Source of the DNA: Phymatolithon calcareum
Taxonomy: Eukaryota > Rhodophyta > Florideophyceae > Hapalidiales
Length of the DNA: 64,000 nt
Direction: 5' to 3'
Assembly (NCBI GenBank): GCA_977006965.1
Contig: OZ345366.1
Span: 310,001 to 374,000, forward strand
The notes below the pieces were generated by a model that worked only from the letters and a program-made list of their open reading frames with translations, searched no databases and was not told the origin of the DNA. Shown in pieces: positions 41,538 through 51,351 of this stretch. Positions within the stretch are counted from its first letter, which is position 1. Each line of letters begins with the position of its first letter. The translations under genes and the position numbers were made by a program.

Positions 41538-42484
41538 GTTTCTCAATCATTGACAAGAACAGTCACACAGAATTTTCTCTCGTGGAGAGTCTCGTCAAAG
41601 TGGGGGGCGCAGGACAGATTAAGTTATCCCATCCCAGGAATGCCTAGATCCCTACAAGACTGCAAGAATCGCCAACCACGGGACTTTTGCTACAAGCTTC
41701 AGTGCTGAAAATGGTCAAGCTTGTTTTGTGTCCTGAGCCTAGGCCATGCGCAGAGAACTCGAGGCCTGCGTCTTGTTTTTGACACGATTCCTCAAGAGGC
41801 GGTGCTGTAAATTGCGAGCCTCACAAGCTCAAGACCGTTCGCGAAGAACTGGCCTTGCTTTGTCCTCCCGAAGGTTGCGCTATTGCTTTTGCAGTCCAGT
41901 GGCCGTCTCGCATCATGTTTTCGCCAAGCAGTCACTCGTCTTTAGATTTCCGTGCAGAACAATGTGAGAAGCTGCACACACTTGTGCTATCTCAAATCCC
42001 GTAACCTGCTGATCGCGCCAGAATCATAAGGGCCAACCCCATGGTAATGAATGTATCCGTGCGGGTGATAATCTTGATGGCTTTTAGGCTGTCATGGGAA
42101 GGCGTATAAGTCAAGTAACCGTTGACGACGGGCAATTCTCTTATGTTCCGTATCATGAGTCGAGCCGCGAAGTCGACAATGCTGTTTGCACCAATTTGAA
42201 ATCTACGTCCTGGGATGCGGACTTATCAACTCCATCGTTCGCCGATTTTTCTAGTTGCGAGGCTTTTGACGGCGTCTTTGCAGTGCAGCTGTGAATCTCG
42301 AAAAGATCGAGTTCTTGGATGTCAGGCTTTCGAAAAGTTTGTTGACCGAGTTAGTGCACAAGTGCAAAAGGATTACCACAATTCATCTCTCTTTGTCACG
42401 AATGTTGGCACATGCTTGTTCGAACATGGAACAGCAAGTGATAAATCCGAACTCAAGTGGACTTTGGTGATTGACTTTTCTTAA
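41538..42484 (+). pseudogene. F-box/LRR-like pseudogene, related to the gene at 63072
   Basis: DNA homology to 62897-63360 starts at TTTCTCAATCAT and runs through the region that encodes PEPxPC, SRPAS-F and the F-box-like IPQEAVL segment. Frameshifts and stops are scattered through it (for example a TGA after the SRPAS-F segment). Sequence matching 63360 to about 63925 is missing. Homology resumes with CTGCTGATC and GGCCAACCCCATGGTA (about 42009-42045). The remainder to 42484 holds broken frames of the presumed C-terminal part. It is a dead paralogue with an internal deletion. Confidence 0.72.
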
Positions 42485-43990
42485 ACAATTCGAGCTCGGT
42501 TGTGCTGAAGACATGGACGGCTTAAGTTTTTGGGGGCCACCTCGGGCCGGCCTTCGAAATTTGCCGAGGCTTGTTGGAAGGAAGGAACATTGCTATCAGT
42601 ATCTGTAGCTTCCAATACATATAGGCGTTGACCATGGCGCGCATATGCAAGGGGTCATGGGGGCCCCGGGACCATGCTCGACAGTGTACGAGCTCCTGAT
42701 TTGCGCGTATGTCGTCGGCACACCCCGCGTGGGTCGTGGCGAGCAGCAGACGCGCGCGCCCTGGGCCTCCTCAAGCGGCAGCTACGGCCTGTACTAGAGG
42801 CGATTGACTGTTGCTTTCGGCACATCCATTGTGCAAGCTCACCGCATTACGACCGTCGAATTCATTTTCGAAGGCGAAGTCTGTCCACGCAGGATCGCCA
42901 TCGAGACGGGCATTTTTATCAGTTTCGCGGTTAATCCGCATAAGCAGGGAATCCAGCACCCGGTGCGTACCGCCATTTTCCGCCGCGTGTACTGTAACGA
43001 AAATTGCGGTGCGTCCCCGGTGTGCTGATCTATCCATGCATCCCGTTGCTGCGCCTGCAAAAGATGTTGTTGTCATCATCGGTCTCGGCAGGACAATCAA
43101 GCTCCAATGTCTTGCTTTTCAGTATGACACTACTATCCGTCAGTTCAAGATCCTGGAGCTCTATTGTTTTGCCGACTCCGGGGATCACAAGGGCACCGTG
43201 TGCAGACTTCGTAATTTCTTGCATTGCAGTCATTGTTGGTTATGTGATTCCGTGGATTGAATCGAGTGTTTCCTACTTCGTGCTACTCCAGTTTCGATAT
43301 ACTACATAATGGGTTTCCGCCAACAATAAACTCACAAGAGCGAGAGACAAGCACAGCGTTTCCCTACCGGTAGAACTTCCCAAAACGTGTCCTTGGTAGA
43401 ATTACAACTTTTCTATCACCCGCAACCGCGTTTGGCACATGGCAACATCGATGCCGCGCATTAGTCACTCTCTAATCACTACATCCAAATCTTAAGAGCC
43501 ATCGTTGAATTTGAACTGTTTGATGTGCGGTCTCCTCGTCGTGCGGGCAACGTATGAGCGGCTTCAGCTACAAGAGTTTATGTTCCAGTTGCGCTTAACG
43601 AAGATATTGGTGGACTTACGCGACTTCAACTCAACCATATACAGCACATTTCGAAAGCAGCTTCGTCACTTTCAGGAACGGCTTTCGACAACGAAACTGA
43701 AGTTCATGCTTCCTCATGCAGCCTAAGTAAGCCACTATGTAACCGGAGAAGCCTAAAGTTTATAGTGAGCCCTCATGTAAGAGTAGTGTGTTACGGCAGA
43801 GGGCGAGCGGGGTTGCGGCGGGGAAGTTGTGGGCAGCATAATTTCCGTCATTGCGCAATACTGAAGAGGCACGCCGATTTCGGTCGTTATGGCTGGACGC
43901 GGCTTCAAGATAATCTGCGCATTGTCAACGCTATAGTCCACGCGGTGGGCAGGCGGGCTTTGCGCACCGGAAACAGAGCATCGGAGCAGT
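42485..43990. other. region with unassigned open frames on both strands
   Basis: Overlapping frames occur on both strands at 42771-43310. One, on the minus strand from ATG 43233, reads a GALVIPGVGKTIELQDLELTD block. A possible splice acceptor (TCTTTTGCAG) lies near 43066-43057 on the same strand, and a plausible frame follows it down to 42771. This may be a spliced gene, but I could not join the parts or name a family. 43505-43726 (plus) and 43753-44106 (minus) hold further frames of unclear status. Confidence 0.3.
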
Positions 43991-44030
43991 ACATGTTCAG
44001 AAGTACTCCGTCGACTACTTCTGAACATGT
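43991..44030. repeat. perfect 15-bp inverted repeat
   Basis: ACATGTTCAGAAGTA (43991-44005) and its exact reverse complement (44016-44030) are separated by the 10-bp CTCCGTCGAC. It lies about 0.4 kb upstream of the gene at 44447. It could be an operator-like site or an RNA hairpin. Confidence 0.6.
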
Positions 44031-44446
44031 GTTCTAGTTTGAGAGATACTGTTGGCCACTGTTCGGCTGCGTTGTAGTCCCGTTCGACACCGCACTTGTC
44101 AATCACGTGGCCAAGAGGGTACAGACGCTGGAGTTGTGCTGGTGCGGTTGTAATCGGTGCATTGCGGGAGTAGGCATTCGGGATAAGGTTTTCCTTAAGA
44201 GTAGTCCGGACGATGGCGGATTCGCTGGCTCAACGGACTGTAGTTATGCTTCCAGTTTTTAAGCTTAGAAACGATGGTTTGAGGGCGAACCATTTTCATT
44301 TCGCGAAAAGTTGGAGAAGTGAAGCGCAACTTTTCGGTTGGGTTTGTGAATCTGGATAGTGCTTAAAAAAGCAAAAAGCAGCAACAACACTTTTATCAAG
44401 AGGCCCAAGTACATGAACAACATTCAAGGCTCAAGACAAGATAGAC

Positions 44447-45799
44447 ATGGGAATTTCCGGGCCGCGGTTCGGGCCGCTGCAGCGTCCTCGTGCACAGGTC
44501 GTGGAGAATGAAGCCAGAACTGGAATGGCCGGGACAGTGATCAGGTCGGCGCAGCTTCCTCGTGCGCATGCCTCGGCAAACGAAGTTGCTGCAGCGGCAA
44601 GTCTCCTTGTGGTGGACAGTTTCCCACCGTTGGGGCTTATGCCGAATGACGGGATCTTGCACACAAAAGCTTTGCGAAACGCGATGAAATCGCTTCTAGA
44701 TGCCATGTTTGAAGTGCAAAGTGTTTTACAGCGTCGCGACGCTCTCGAGGTTGCCGTGGTTTGCATTGATGGCGGTATTCAGCCGTCTGAGGATTGTATG
44801 CGTGTAATGCATTTAATCGAATCATCTGCTCTTCGTGATGCAAGGAACAAGCATTTGGCTATGAGCCGAATCCGGTTTGCAATGAAGGGAGGGAGATCAT
44901 TTCAAGGAAGCACTGACTGTAAAGTGTATGCGAGCACCCTGTTCTCAGAGGTTTGTTCCTACGCAAAGGGACTCGCTAGCTCGAGGAACGTATCCAAGCT
45001 AAAGGTAACTGTTGTTACTAGTTGCTCTGTTGCTGGGTATTGGAAGGAATGGATGACGTCCGGCACCAGGGGTTTCGGCTCAATTGGTAACACATTGTGT
45101 ATACGCTTCTTCGCACTATCGTCGTCAAGACAGGAGTCGTTTCCTGATGCCAGTGAAGGTCATTGTGGTGCGCACTTTGACTACTACGAGATACCAAGTT
45201 ACACTGCAAGTATAAGCTGGGCTCTTAGAAGCGTGCTTGGTGATGCATTGGAGTCGCGGGCTTGTTTGAAAATATGCGATAAAGACGGGCTGCAGATGTT
45301 TTGCATGAGAATCGCTGTGCGCCCGCGAGTGCTGTGCACACTAGGGACTGCGCCTTTGTACAACGCGCGGGTGTGCTTGCCGGAATACGTTACGTTGGAC
45401 GCCGTGAAGAGAGTTGGTGCGCAATCGTTGAATGAGGACGTGCTATTGGGGGTGCCTCACGTGGTGAGTGCATGTATGGCCGATGGAGCGGGTCGAGTAC
45501 AATTGAAGAAGTTAATTCAAGGGCTACAAAAGAGAAATGAATTGCTTTTGGTTGAGATTGATGCATGGGGACCTTTTCAAGCACGATTTGGAGTTTTGGT
45601 GCCGAGCAAGAAGAGCGGATGCGATATGCTGCTGCTGCGCGAGGTGGCATGTGATCAATCGATAGTTCCCCTGGGGATTTGGAGCAGCAGGACGAATGAC
45701 ACGAGTGGGGTTTGCGGGGGAGACGAAGATGCGGACAAGGCGGCGTTGAAGGTTGTGCAGGCGAGATTTGCGCTGCCTGTACGGCGGAATAGTACGTAA
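44447..45799 (+). CDS. unknown 450-residue protein, possibly vWA-like
   Basis: A single intact frame from ATG 44447 encodes 450 residues. An LLVVDSFPPLG strand near residue 53 and an acidic-helix pattern (residues 75-110, ending VAVVCIDGG) could begin a von Willebrand A-like fold. KLKVTVVTSCSVAGYWKEW follows near 184. The C-terminal third has GVPHVVSACMADG, ELLLVEIDAWGPF and a RFGVLVPS block. The layout vaguely recalls metazoan meiosis 1 arrest protein M1AP, with its vWA-like start and LP-, LL-KR- and VIMPS-type blocks at the end, but this rests on weak pattern similarity. No signal peptide or membrane segment is seen. Codon use is even and the frame unbroken, so it is surely a real gene. Confidence 0.75.
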   Translation: MGISGPRFGPLQRPRAQVVENEARTGMAGTVIRSAQLPRAHASANEVAAAASLLVVDSFPPLGLMPNDGILHTKALRNAMKSLLDAMFEVQSVLQRRDALEVAVVCIDGGIQPSEDCMRVMHLIESSALRDARNKHLAMSRIRFAMKGGRSFQGSTDCKVYASTLFSEVCSYAKGLASSRNVSKLKVTVVTSCSVAGYWKEWMTSGTRGFGSIGNTLCIRFFALSSSRQESFPDASEGHCGAHFDYYEIPSYTASISWALRSVLGDALESRACLKICDKDGLQMFCMRIAVRPRVLCTLGTAPLYNARVCLPEYVTLDAVKRVGAQSLNEDVLLGVPHVVSACMADGAGRVQLKKLIQGLQKRNELLLVEIDAWGPFQARFGVLVPSKKSGCDMLLLREVACDQSIVPLGIWSSRTNDTSGVCGGDEDADKAALKVVQARFALPVRRNST

Positions 45800-46002
45800 T
45801 GGCATGCAGCGGCAAGAGTGTGAATTTGGAATCGGAGCGGGTGCGCAAGAAGTTGCTCACGCAATCATTGGAAATGGCGCAAAAGGAGGAGCTCCCAAAA
45901 ACGGGCCTGGAGAGGCCATGGCGGCTGCTCGCGGTGAAACGATACGACTGTTGCAGGCCACACGGATTCTGTGTCACGAAACTTGGCTGGCCGTTTGGGT
46001 GA
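45799..46002 (+). CDS. short frame overlapping the stop of the preceding gene
   Basis: An ATG overlaps the preceding stop as TAATG. The 67-codon frame is basic and helix-rich at the start (SERVRKKLLTQSLEMAQKEEL) and Cys-containing at the end. Overlapping coding frames are unusual in a nuclear genome. It may be chance or an alternative 3' exon. No family recognised. Confidence 0.25.
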   Translation: MACSGKSVNLESERVRKKLLTQSLEMAQKEELPKTGLERPWRLLAVKRYDCCRPHGFCVTKLGWPFG

Positions 46003-46646
46003 ACGTGAATTGGTTGGCGGATGGGGTTGGGACAGTGCGTGTGCGCAGAAAGAAAATTATCGATCGATTCGAGTGAACTATGAAAGGTGTAAAGAAATCT
46101 GAAATTTGGATAAATATGGTTGTTTCATAAATTTCAAAGAAATTTGAATGTACTGTAGCTGCATTGAGGTTCTCGAGATGGCCGCGTGATCGCGCAGCTT
46201 TGGCGCCTGCTGTGCATGCACCGCAGACTCGGGCTGCCTGGACGTGAGTATGATTGGAATGACTTGATTGACCAATGAGAAGTGCACGTGAAAAGTGGAA
46301 TTCCAATTTTTTGCATTTGAAAACTGTTCAAATTCCACGGGAGATTGACGTGATACACTTGGCGGTGGCGCAATGGACGATCCGGGGTGTGATAGTAGCG
46401 ATCTTTTTTTTGGTGCACGAACGAAAATATCATGCGCCTATCCGCGTAAACCACGAAATTAACGGACACGCCCATTCCAGGTTTATCTACTGCACACCCG
46501 AACGCGAGCGGCAACATTCAAACAGCGCACGCGAGAACACCCGACCGAAGTGCACTTGAGCCCATTAGACTACGCGAGGCAAATCCTTAACTCACTGCCA
46601 GGGTCGCCAACCCAACCCAACCCAACCCAACACACGCGTCGCAAAC
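46003..46646. promoter_or_regulatory. upstream region of the GATA gene with AACCC repeats
   Basis: No gene is seen. Just before the GATA start there is an imperfect AACCC pentamer array (about 46607-46632). A GCACGTGA word lies near 46281. Leader and promoter function is inferred from position only. Confidence 0.35.
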
Positions 46647-47234
46647 ATGTCCAACCCGGACCTGGTCGCTTCCGCTGCTCCGCTTCGACTGCCCATCATG
46701 CCGCCCGCGAGGCCGTCCAGTCGCACGCTCCCGCCCGCACCAACGGCAATCCCTTCCCTGCCCATGCTGCCGCCACTTCCCGTTCTCCCGTCGACGCTCC
46801 CGACCTCCTCGTCAATGACACCTCCGAAAGCGGCAGGCGCTCCCGGTGAGCGTCGCTGCGTGCACTGCAATGCATCAAGCACGCCGCTCTGGCGTCGGTC
46901 TCCTGTCGGCCCCAAGACGCTCTGCAATGCGTGTGGGGTGCGGATGAAAAAGGGAAGGCTGGCTTACATCGACGGCCGGTTCGTGGCCGTGGAATCTGCT
47001 GCGGCCATCGCCAAGCGTCGGAAGGCCGAGGCGGCAGCTCGTACGGCTCGCGAGAATGCGGGGAGCCCGAGTGGTGGCCCGCGCGGGATCTCAAAGGCGA
47101 AAACCAGACCGCGTGCACGCGGTCGAAGTGGTGGACCCGGGTCTGGAAGCGCGCGCAAGTCGAGGTCGTTCCCTGCTGCGGCTAGCGGGTTGTATTACCT
47201 CCTTGCGGCTATCGACTTTGTGGAGGCAAGCTGA
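46647..47234 (+). CDS. GATA-type zinc finger protein
   Basis: The 195-residue protein starts at ATG 46647 after a CAAAC context. Residues 8-66 are Pro/Ser-rich and disordered. The GATA finger is C71-x2-C74-x18-C93-x2-C96 with the typical [21 protein letters not shown] core; an 18-residue loop is the plant form. A basic tail ([21 protein letters not shown], then [13 protein letters not shown]) likely aids DNA binding and nuclear entry. It is a sequence-specific DNA-binding protein for GATA motifs. Regulated processes cannot be inferred. No intron is needed. Confidence 0.92.
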   Translation: MSNPDLVASAAPLRLPIMPPARPSSRTLPPAPTAIPSLPMLPPLPVLPSTLPTSSSMTPPKAAGAPGERRCVHCNASSTPLWRRSPVGPKTLCNACGVRMKKGRLAYIDGRFVAVESAAAIAKRRKAEAAARTARENAGSPSGGPRGISKAKTRPRARGRSGGPGSGSARKSRSFPAAASGLYYLLAAIDFVEAS

Positions 47235-48092
47235 GGTGGAGGGAGGACAGAAGGAGGAGGAGGAGAAGGAGGATTTTGGTGATGTGTATAATTGTATTCT
47301 AAGGCCGCGCTTTGTGGCGTGTTGATATCGTTCATTCTTGTTTTCTTTTTGCAAGATTTTTCTTGTGCTTTCTTACCTGACGACGCCAGCCGTTATGTCC
47401 GTGCACGCATGCGCGGTTTCTTGCTTGCTTTGTTCCTGTCGGCTTACTATGTTTTTGATAACATCTGGTTGACGGATGTGCTGTTTCACTGATGTGTGCT
47501 TAGCTGTGTTTGTTTGTATAGTATGGTATTGTGTACTGTAGAGTGTAGTCAGTCGATAGAGCGAGAGCTTTATTCTTTTTGTATTCCAATAACACCGACA
47601 CACATCTTCTTCATGCACCAACGTGCCACCCACCGCTGGCGGGCTGGCTGTTCTTGGAATCTCATCTCGGTTGAGTTGAGTGAACAGGCAAACTATTGGT
47701 GTGAGTATCCATGCGATGCAGGTGCGGCGTGCGGCATCATTGGTGTTCAGGACGGACATCACCGGCGGGAGATTATATTCCACGTCAGAATTAGCGGCAG
47801 CTACTGTTTTCCGAATACTGTACCGAATCTCGTTTTCTGTCACACGTCATTGAAAAGTGGACGAATTCCAGCACTGGAATTCGCAACAAACGCGTGCCGA
47901 CCCACTTCTGCCGTTCCGTCTCAGTGCTACAGTACGCATAATCGAGCCCTCCACAAGTGCGTACGACGACACCCCATAATGGACGATGTTTACGGTACAT
48001 CATGTTTAGCCACAATGACCGCCCGCCTTAATGAAATCCTAGCCTCCCCCATAGTCCCCTCGTCCCACTACCGCAGCCCCTCTCCGTAGCGC
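47235..48092. other. no supported gene
   Basis: 3' flanks of the GATA gene and of the minus-strand gene ending at 48093. Open frames on both strands (for example 47496-48089 plus) lack an ATG at their starts and show no domain. Confidence 0.4.
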
Positions 48093-48494
48093 TCACCGCC
48101 AATCCTTAACAATGACCAAATGCACAGTAAGAAACACACCAACAAGCATGGCGAGTCCCGCCCAAGTGGCGCGCGCCGACCACGTCATAAAAGTCTCTCG
48201 CGACAACTCTGGCAGCTTGAACGCAACCCGCTGCTTGCGCTCATCATTGTCATGTCGTCCGACCTGCAGCGGCTGTGCAGCGTCCTCCTCAAAATCACGC
48301 ACTAGCTGCGACTCGCCCTCCGGCAACGCACTACCGCGCGAGGCGCGCGCACGCCGCTTTCGCGCGCCGCCACCACGCTTTTTCTTCTTCTTTGCCGCGC
48401 ACACAATGGAGCACGTCGATCGGTCCACCGTGCCGCACCCCCTTCTCCGGCGGAGCACCACTGGCGTGAGGAAGGCGGTCGTATGGCCCGCCAT
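48093..48494 (-). CDS. small single-pass membrane protein, putative plastid
   Basis: A 133-residue protein starts at ATG 48494. The N-terminus (residues 1-33) is hydroxylated, basic and lacks acids, with a phenylalanine near the start (TAFLTPVVLRRRR) and a possible cut after SIVCA, like a plastid transit peptide (inference). A very basic stretch KKKKKRGGGARKRRAR follows. An acidic linker is next, then one membrane segment (WAGLAMLVGVFLTVHLVIV, about residues 111-129) and a short KDWR end. I do not recognise the family. A thylakoid or envelope anchor role is possible. Divergent to the LRR gene, 186 bp away. Confidence 0.65.
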   Translation of the reverse strand: MAGHTTAFLTPVVLRRRRGCGTVDRSTCSIVCAAKKKKKRGGGARKRRARASRGSALPEGESQLVRDFEEDAAQPLQVGRHDNDERKQRVAFKLPELSRETFMTWSARATWAGLAMLVGVFLTVHLVIVKDWR

Positions 48495-48680
48495 TCGTGC
48501 CGTGTCGATCCGCGATCAGATGCACTTGCAGCCGTGTGCCGGCAGAAGGCGATCGGGAGATCTCGCAGTGGGACGTGTGATACGGTAGCTGCTTCCAGAC
48601 AATATCATACACAATCGGATGCACTGCCAGCGGGACATCATTCACGTGACGTACTGTACTGTGCACACTGAATAGCGTTT
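48495..48680. promoter_or_regulatory. divergent intergenic promoter with CACGTGACGT
   Basis: The 186-bp gap between two divergent start codons contains CACGTGACGT at 48643-48652. This word combines a G-box (CACGTG) and a TGACGT half site, classic targets of bZIP/bHLH factors in plants. It lies about 30 bp upstream of the LRR gene start and about 150 bp from the other. Shared regulation is an inference. Confidence 0.4.
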
Positions 48681-49142
48681 ATGTTTATCGCCCCTCTTGC
48701 GCGGCGTCCGCGGTCGGAGCGCATCGAGAAGGAACGGCGCATCCGCCCGCGATGCGCGTTCGACGCCGGGGCCGCCGTTCTTTTCGCCCCCAGCAGCTCG
48801 CTGCGCGGTGCAGCAGCCATCTCGCTCACAGCAGAGATATGCGCGGCAGGTGCCGCGAGTAGCACCCTGTTGGCCATTGACGGGGCCGGAATTGGGGATG
48901 ATGGCGCACGTGCACTAGCGGACGCATTGTGTGCACTGCCAATGCTTGAGGAGGCGGTGGTGGGGCGGAATGAGATCGGAGACGATGCGTGCGCTGCGCT
49001 TGTAGACCCGATGCCGGCCAGTTTGCGCGTGCTTGACATTGCGGGAAACCACGCCGAGGTGCAGACAGGACGTGATATTGCACAACAGATGTTTGACTCA
49101 TGTGTATGTCATGCGACAGAAGGGAGAGGGAATCGGCGATGA
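48681..49142 (+). CDS. short leucine-rich repeat protein (RNI type)
   Basis: The 153-residue frame starts at ATG 48681. Residues about 65-120 hold two ribonuclease-inhibitor-type repeats with GIGDDGARALADALCALP and EIGDDACAAL, plus SLRVLDIAGN. The N-terminal half is Ala/Arg-rich. The frame ends soon after the repeats, with a Cys-containing tail unlike LRRs. Only 75 bp downstream a LINE-bearing frame starts, so the gene may have lost its 3' part to that insertion. Function: protein binding, not otherwise assigned. Confidence 0.6.
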   Translation: MFIAPLARRPRSERIEKERRIRPRCAFDAGAAVLFAPSSSLRGAAAISLTAEICAAGAASSTLLAIDGAGIGDDGARALADALCALPMLEEAVVGRNEIGDDACAALVDPMPASLRVLDIAGNHAEVQTGRDIAQQMFDSCVCHATEGRGNRR

Positions 49143-49216
49143 TGGGGTGAATGCATGACCGAAGGCTGTTCGGGAAAACGGGGATACTGGGGAAGTGTTC
49201 TGGTTTGCGAATGTGA

Positions 49217-49888
49217 ATGGGATTGGGATTTCTGAGGGTAGTAATCGGGACATTTTCAAAGCTTGCCGGCATATGCGACGATGTGTTTTCCCGTACTCAA
49301 AGTACCCGGGCTACAACCCTACTCGCGAGGGAGTATGAGAGATTGTTTGTAGCAATGGGGAAGGCTGACTTTCGCGACAACGTCGAGCACGGAAACCCGG
49401 TCTGCTTTGAAACCGACAGGCAGTCTAAGATGATCTGCATGTTCGAGTATGCATGGTATACTGTCGACATTTCGTACATCCGGAAGTTCAAACATCTTGG
49501 CGTAATGCGGTCGGCAGGCGGTGACCCCTTAATCCCTGTCAAAAACCGCGTCCAAATTGCCTGGTCCCGCTTTCAAGACCTGAAACGGATCCTGACCGAT
49601 GGGAAACTACTCACAAGTCTACGACTCAGTCTTTTTGGCTCCTCTGTCCTGTCAACTCTCCTGTGCGGCTGTGAATCATGGAAGCTGACAGACCCAGTGC
49701 GGAAGAAACTCAAGATAACAGGTGCTAAGATGCTATCGAGAATAACGGAGAGACCGATAGCCGACAAGCTAGCCTGCGCACTATCAAGTGGGGAAGTTGA
49801 CTCGCAGGTCGCAGAAGCACCACGGTTGGTTCGGATGAATTCGGATGAAGGAAGAGAGAAGGGCAGAGAAGAAAGGTGCTTGCAATAA
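49217..49888 (+). pseudogene. LINE (gamma group) RT C-terminal fragment
   Basis: The frame 49217-49888 has no LINE features in its first 60 codons. It then reads FKHLGVMRSAGGDPLIPV, VQIAWSRFQDLKRILTDGK, SSVLSTLLCGCESWKLTDPVRKK and ITGAKMLSRITERP, the thumb and C-terminal region of a LINE RT. It is homologous to the minus-strand insert at 35064-35581. It is 5'-truncated, the open frame is intact by chance or recency, and no RT core is present. Confidence 0.75.
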
Positions 49889-51350
49889 GCTATAGTAGTT
49901 GCTGTAGCACAAGTAGAAAAGAAGCAACTTGTTTATTTACCAGCGCCAGTTCCACTTTCCGCTCCGAACTTCATTGACGTTCTCTCTGTACTCCTGCTCA
50001 GCCCCTAGCTACGTGCATGGTCAGAAACGTAGATCGGGTCGAGAACGACCACACACTACAGTGAGTGCAGTATGTGACCCACCGTCCACTCAGCAGTTGC
50101 AGCGCATTTCTTGTCCCGCGAGAGCTGTACGGTGCGTTCTCTAGTGGCACTGCTGGACGTGAATGATTCAGATTATGTGCAAAGTTGGAGTACGCATATA
50201 GATGACCGCCACTATGTATGGTGACGTTGTGAATGAGGTACGGCGAAAAGGCGGAGGTTTTTTTCAAAAGTTCAATTGAGCTTTTGAAAAAAAAGCATCA
50301 GATAAGAGCAAGCGCTTATCATATGGTGGATGACACGGAAATGGAACAAGTGGAACAAGTGGAACAAGAAAAACTCGTGCCTCCTGCACGCGTGCCTGCG
50401 TACATTACATCACCACAATCGCTCTTGTCCACGCTGTAATTTACAGTCCTGTCGTGGAAGTACAGAACGGTATTGCTGGCAGTCATTGTCTTTTTATGAT
50501 ACAGTATCTGTATGGTCTTCTTGTCCTCCATCAGTATGATACGCCTCTCTCCGCTCTAGCTGTCCGCTTACACAACACTACAGTACACTCCATAGGCAGT
50601 CGTCAGGCCTGAGAACTCTACAGTCCATGTCACAATGATTGTGGCACGCCGTTGCAACTTCATTGACGCCGACATTGTCCATGGTCACGACCCCGTTCGA
50701 AATTTGTTCCGCTTTATTTTTGTCTGTGTTAGCCTGGCACGTTGTACCTCAACGCTCTGTCGAAAACTGCGCTTCATAGCTTCTGCACCATGTCATCAAC
50801 AACTTTGTAAAATCCTTTCCAGGAAAACATGTCAATTTCTCTTCTTATTTTCATGAAGAATAAACTCAAACGTTCTTGGCATGAGAGAACACCAAAATAC
50901 AGGACGAATCTTCCTCGTGTGGTGTACCCCAGCCGAGACGCATCGCTGCGCAGAATCCTTGCTTCCATGCAATTGGCGTGTGGGAAACGGAAGTCCAGGA
51001 GTAGACCAGGTCGAAATTTGGACGGAGTTCCTCAGATGCGCTGGGTCAGACCCAGCAGCATTACGGGATTCGATTTACTCGACGGTTCCACCCGTTGACC
51101 GCACTTTACCGACACTGCTCTATTGTGTTCGCTAAAGTTCTGGCACCTAGCGGAGATTGACATAATGACCCATACACCGCGCAACCGTAATGATGCCTTT
51201 GACGACGTGATGGAACTAAGAAACGACTGGATTGATAGACTTGGGGGTTGCCATAGATATGCACAAGTACAGTACCTATAAGAGCATTGTTGCGTCTAGA
51301 AATGCGACTGCCATCCATGCCTTAGAGCTACTACTTTGCTACTGTATCAC
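49889..51350. repeat. intergenic stretch with a 13-bp hairpin and a 9-bp microsatellite
   Basis: TTTTTTTCAAAAG (50258-50270) and CTTTTGAAAAAAA (50281-50293) form a perfect stem around TTCAATTGAG. GTGGAACAA repeats about three times at 50341-50370. No gene is supported. The short frames at 50829-51135 show no domain. Confidence 0.5.
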
Positions 51351-51351
51351 A

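Noticed and set aside
45753-46076. Plus-strand frame overlapping the end of the 44447 gene
   Set aside because: It has no domain and its first part is the out-of-frame end of the known gene.
46607-46632. AACCC pentamers as telomere-like sequence
   Set aside because: Only about four or five units, directly before a gene start, with no subtelomeric context.
47496-48089. 197-codon plus-strand frame
   Set aside because: It begins at GTG rather than ATG, shows no domain and overlaps an equally open minus-strand frame.
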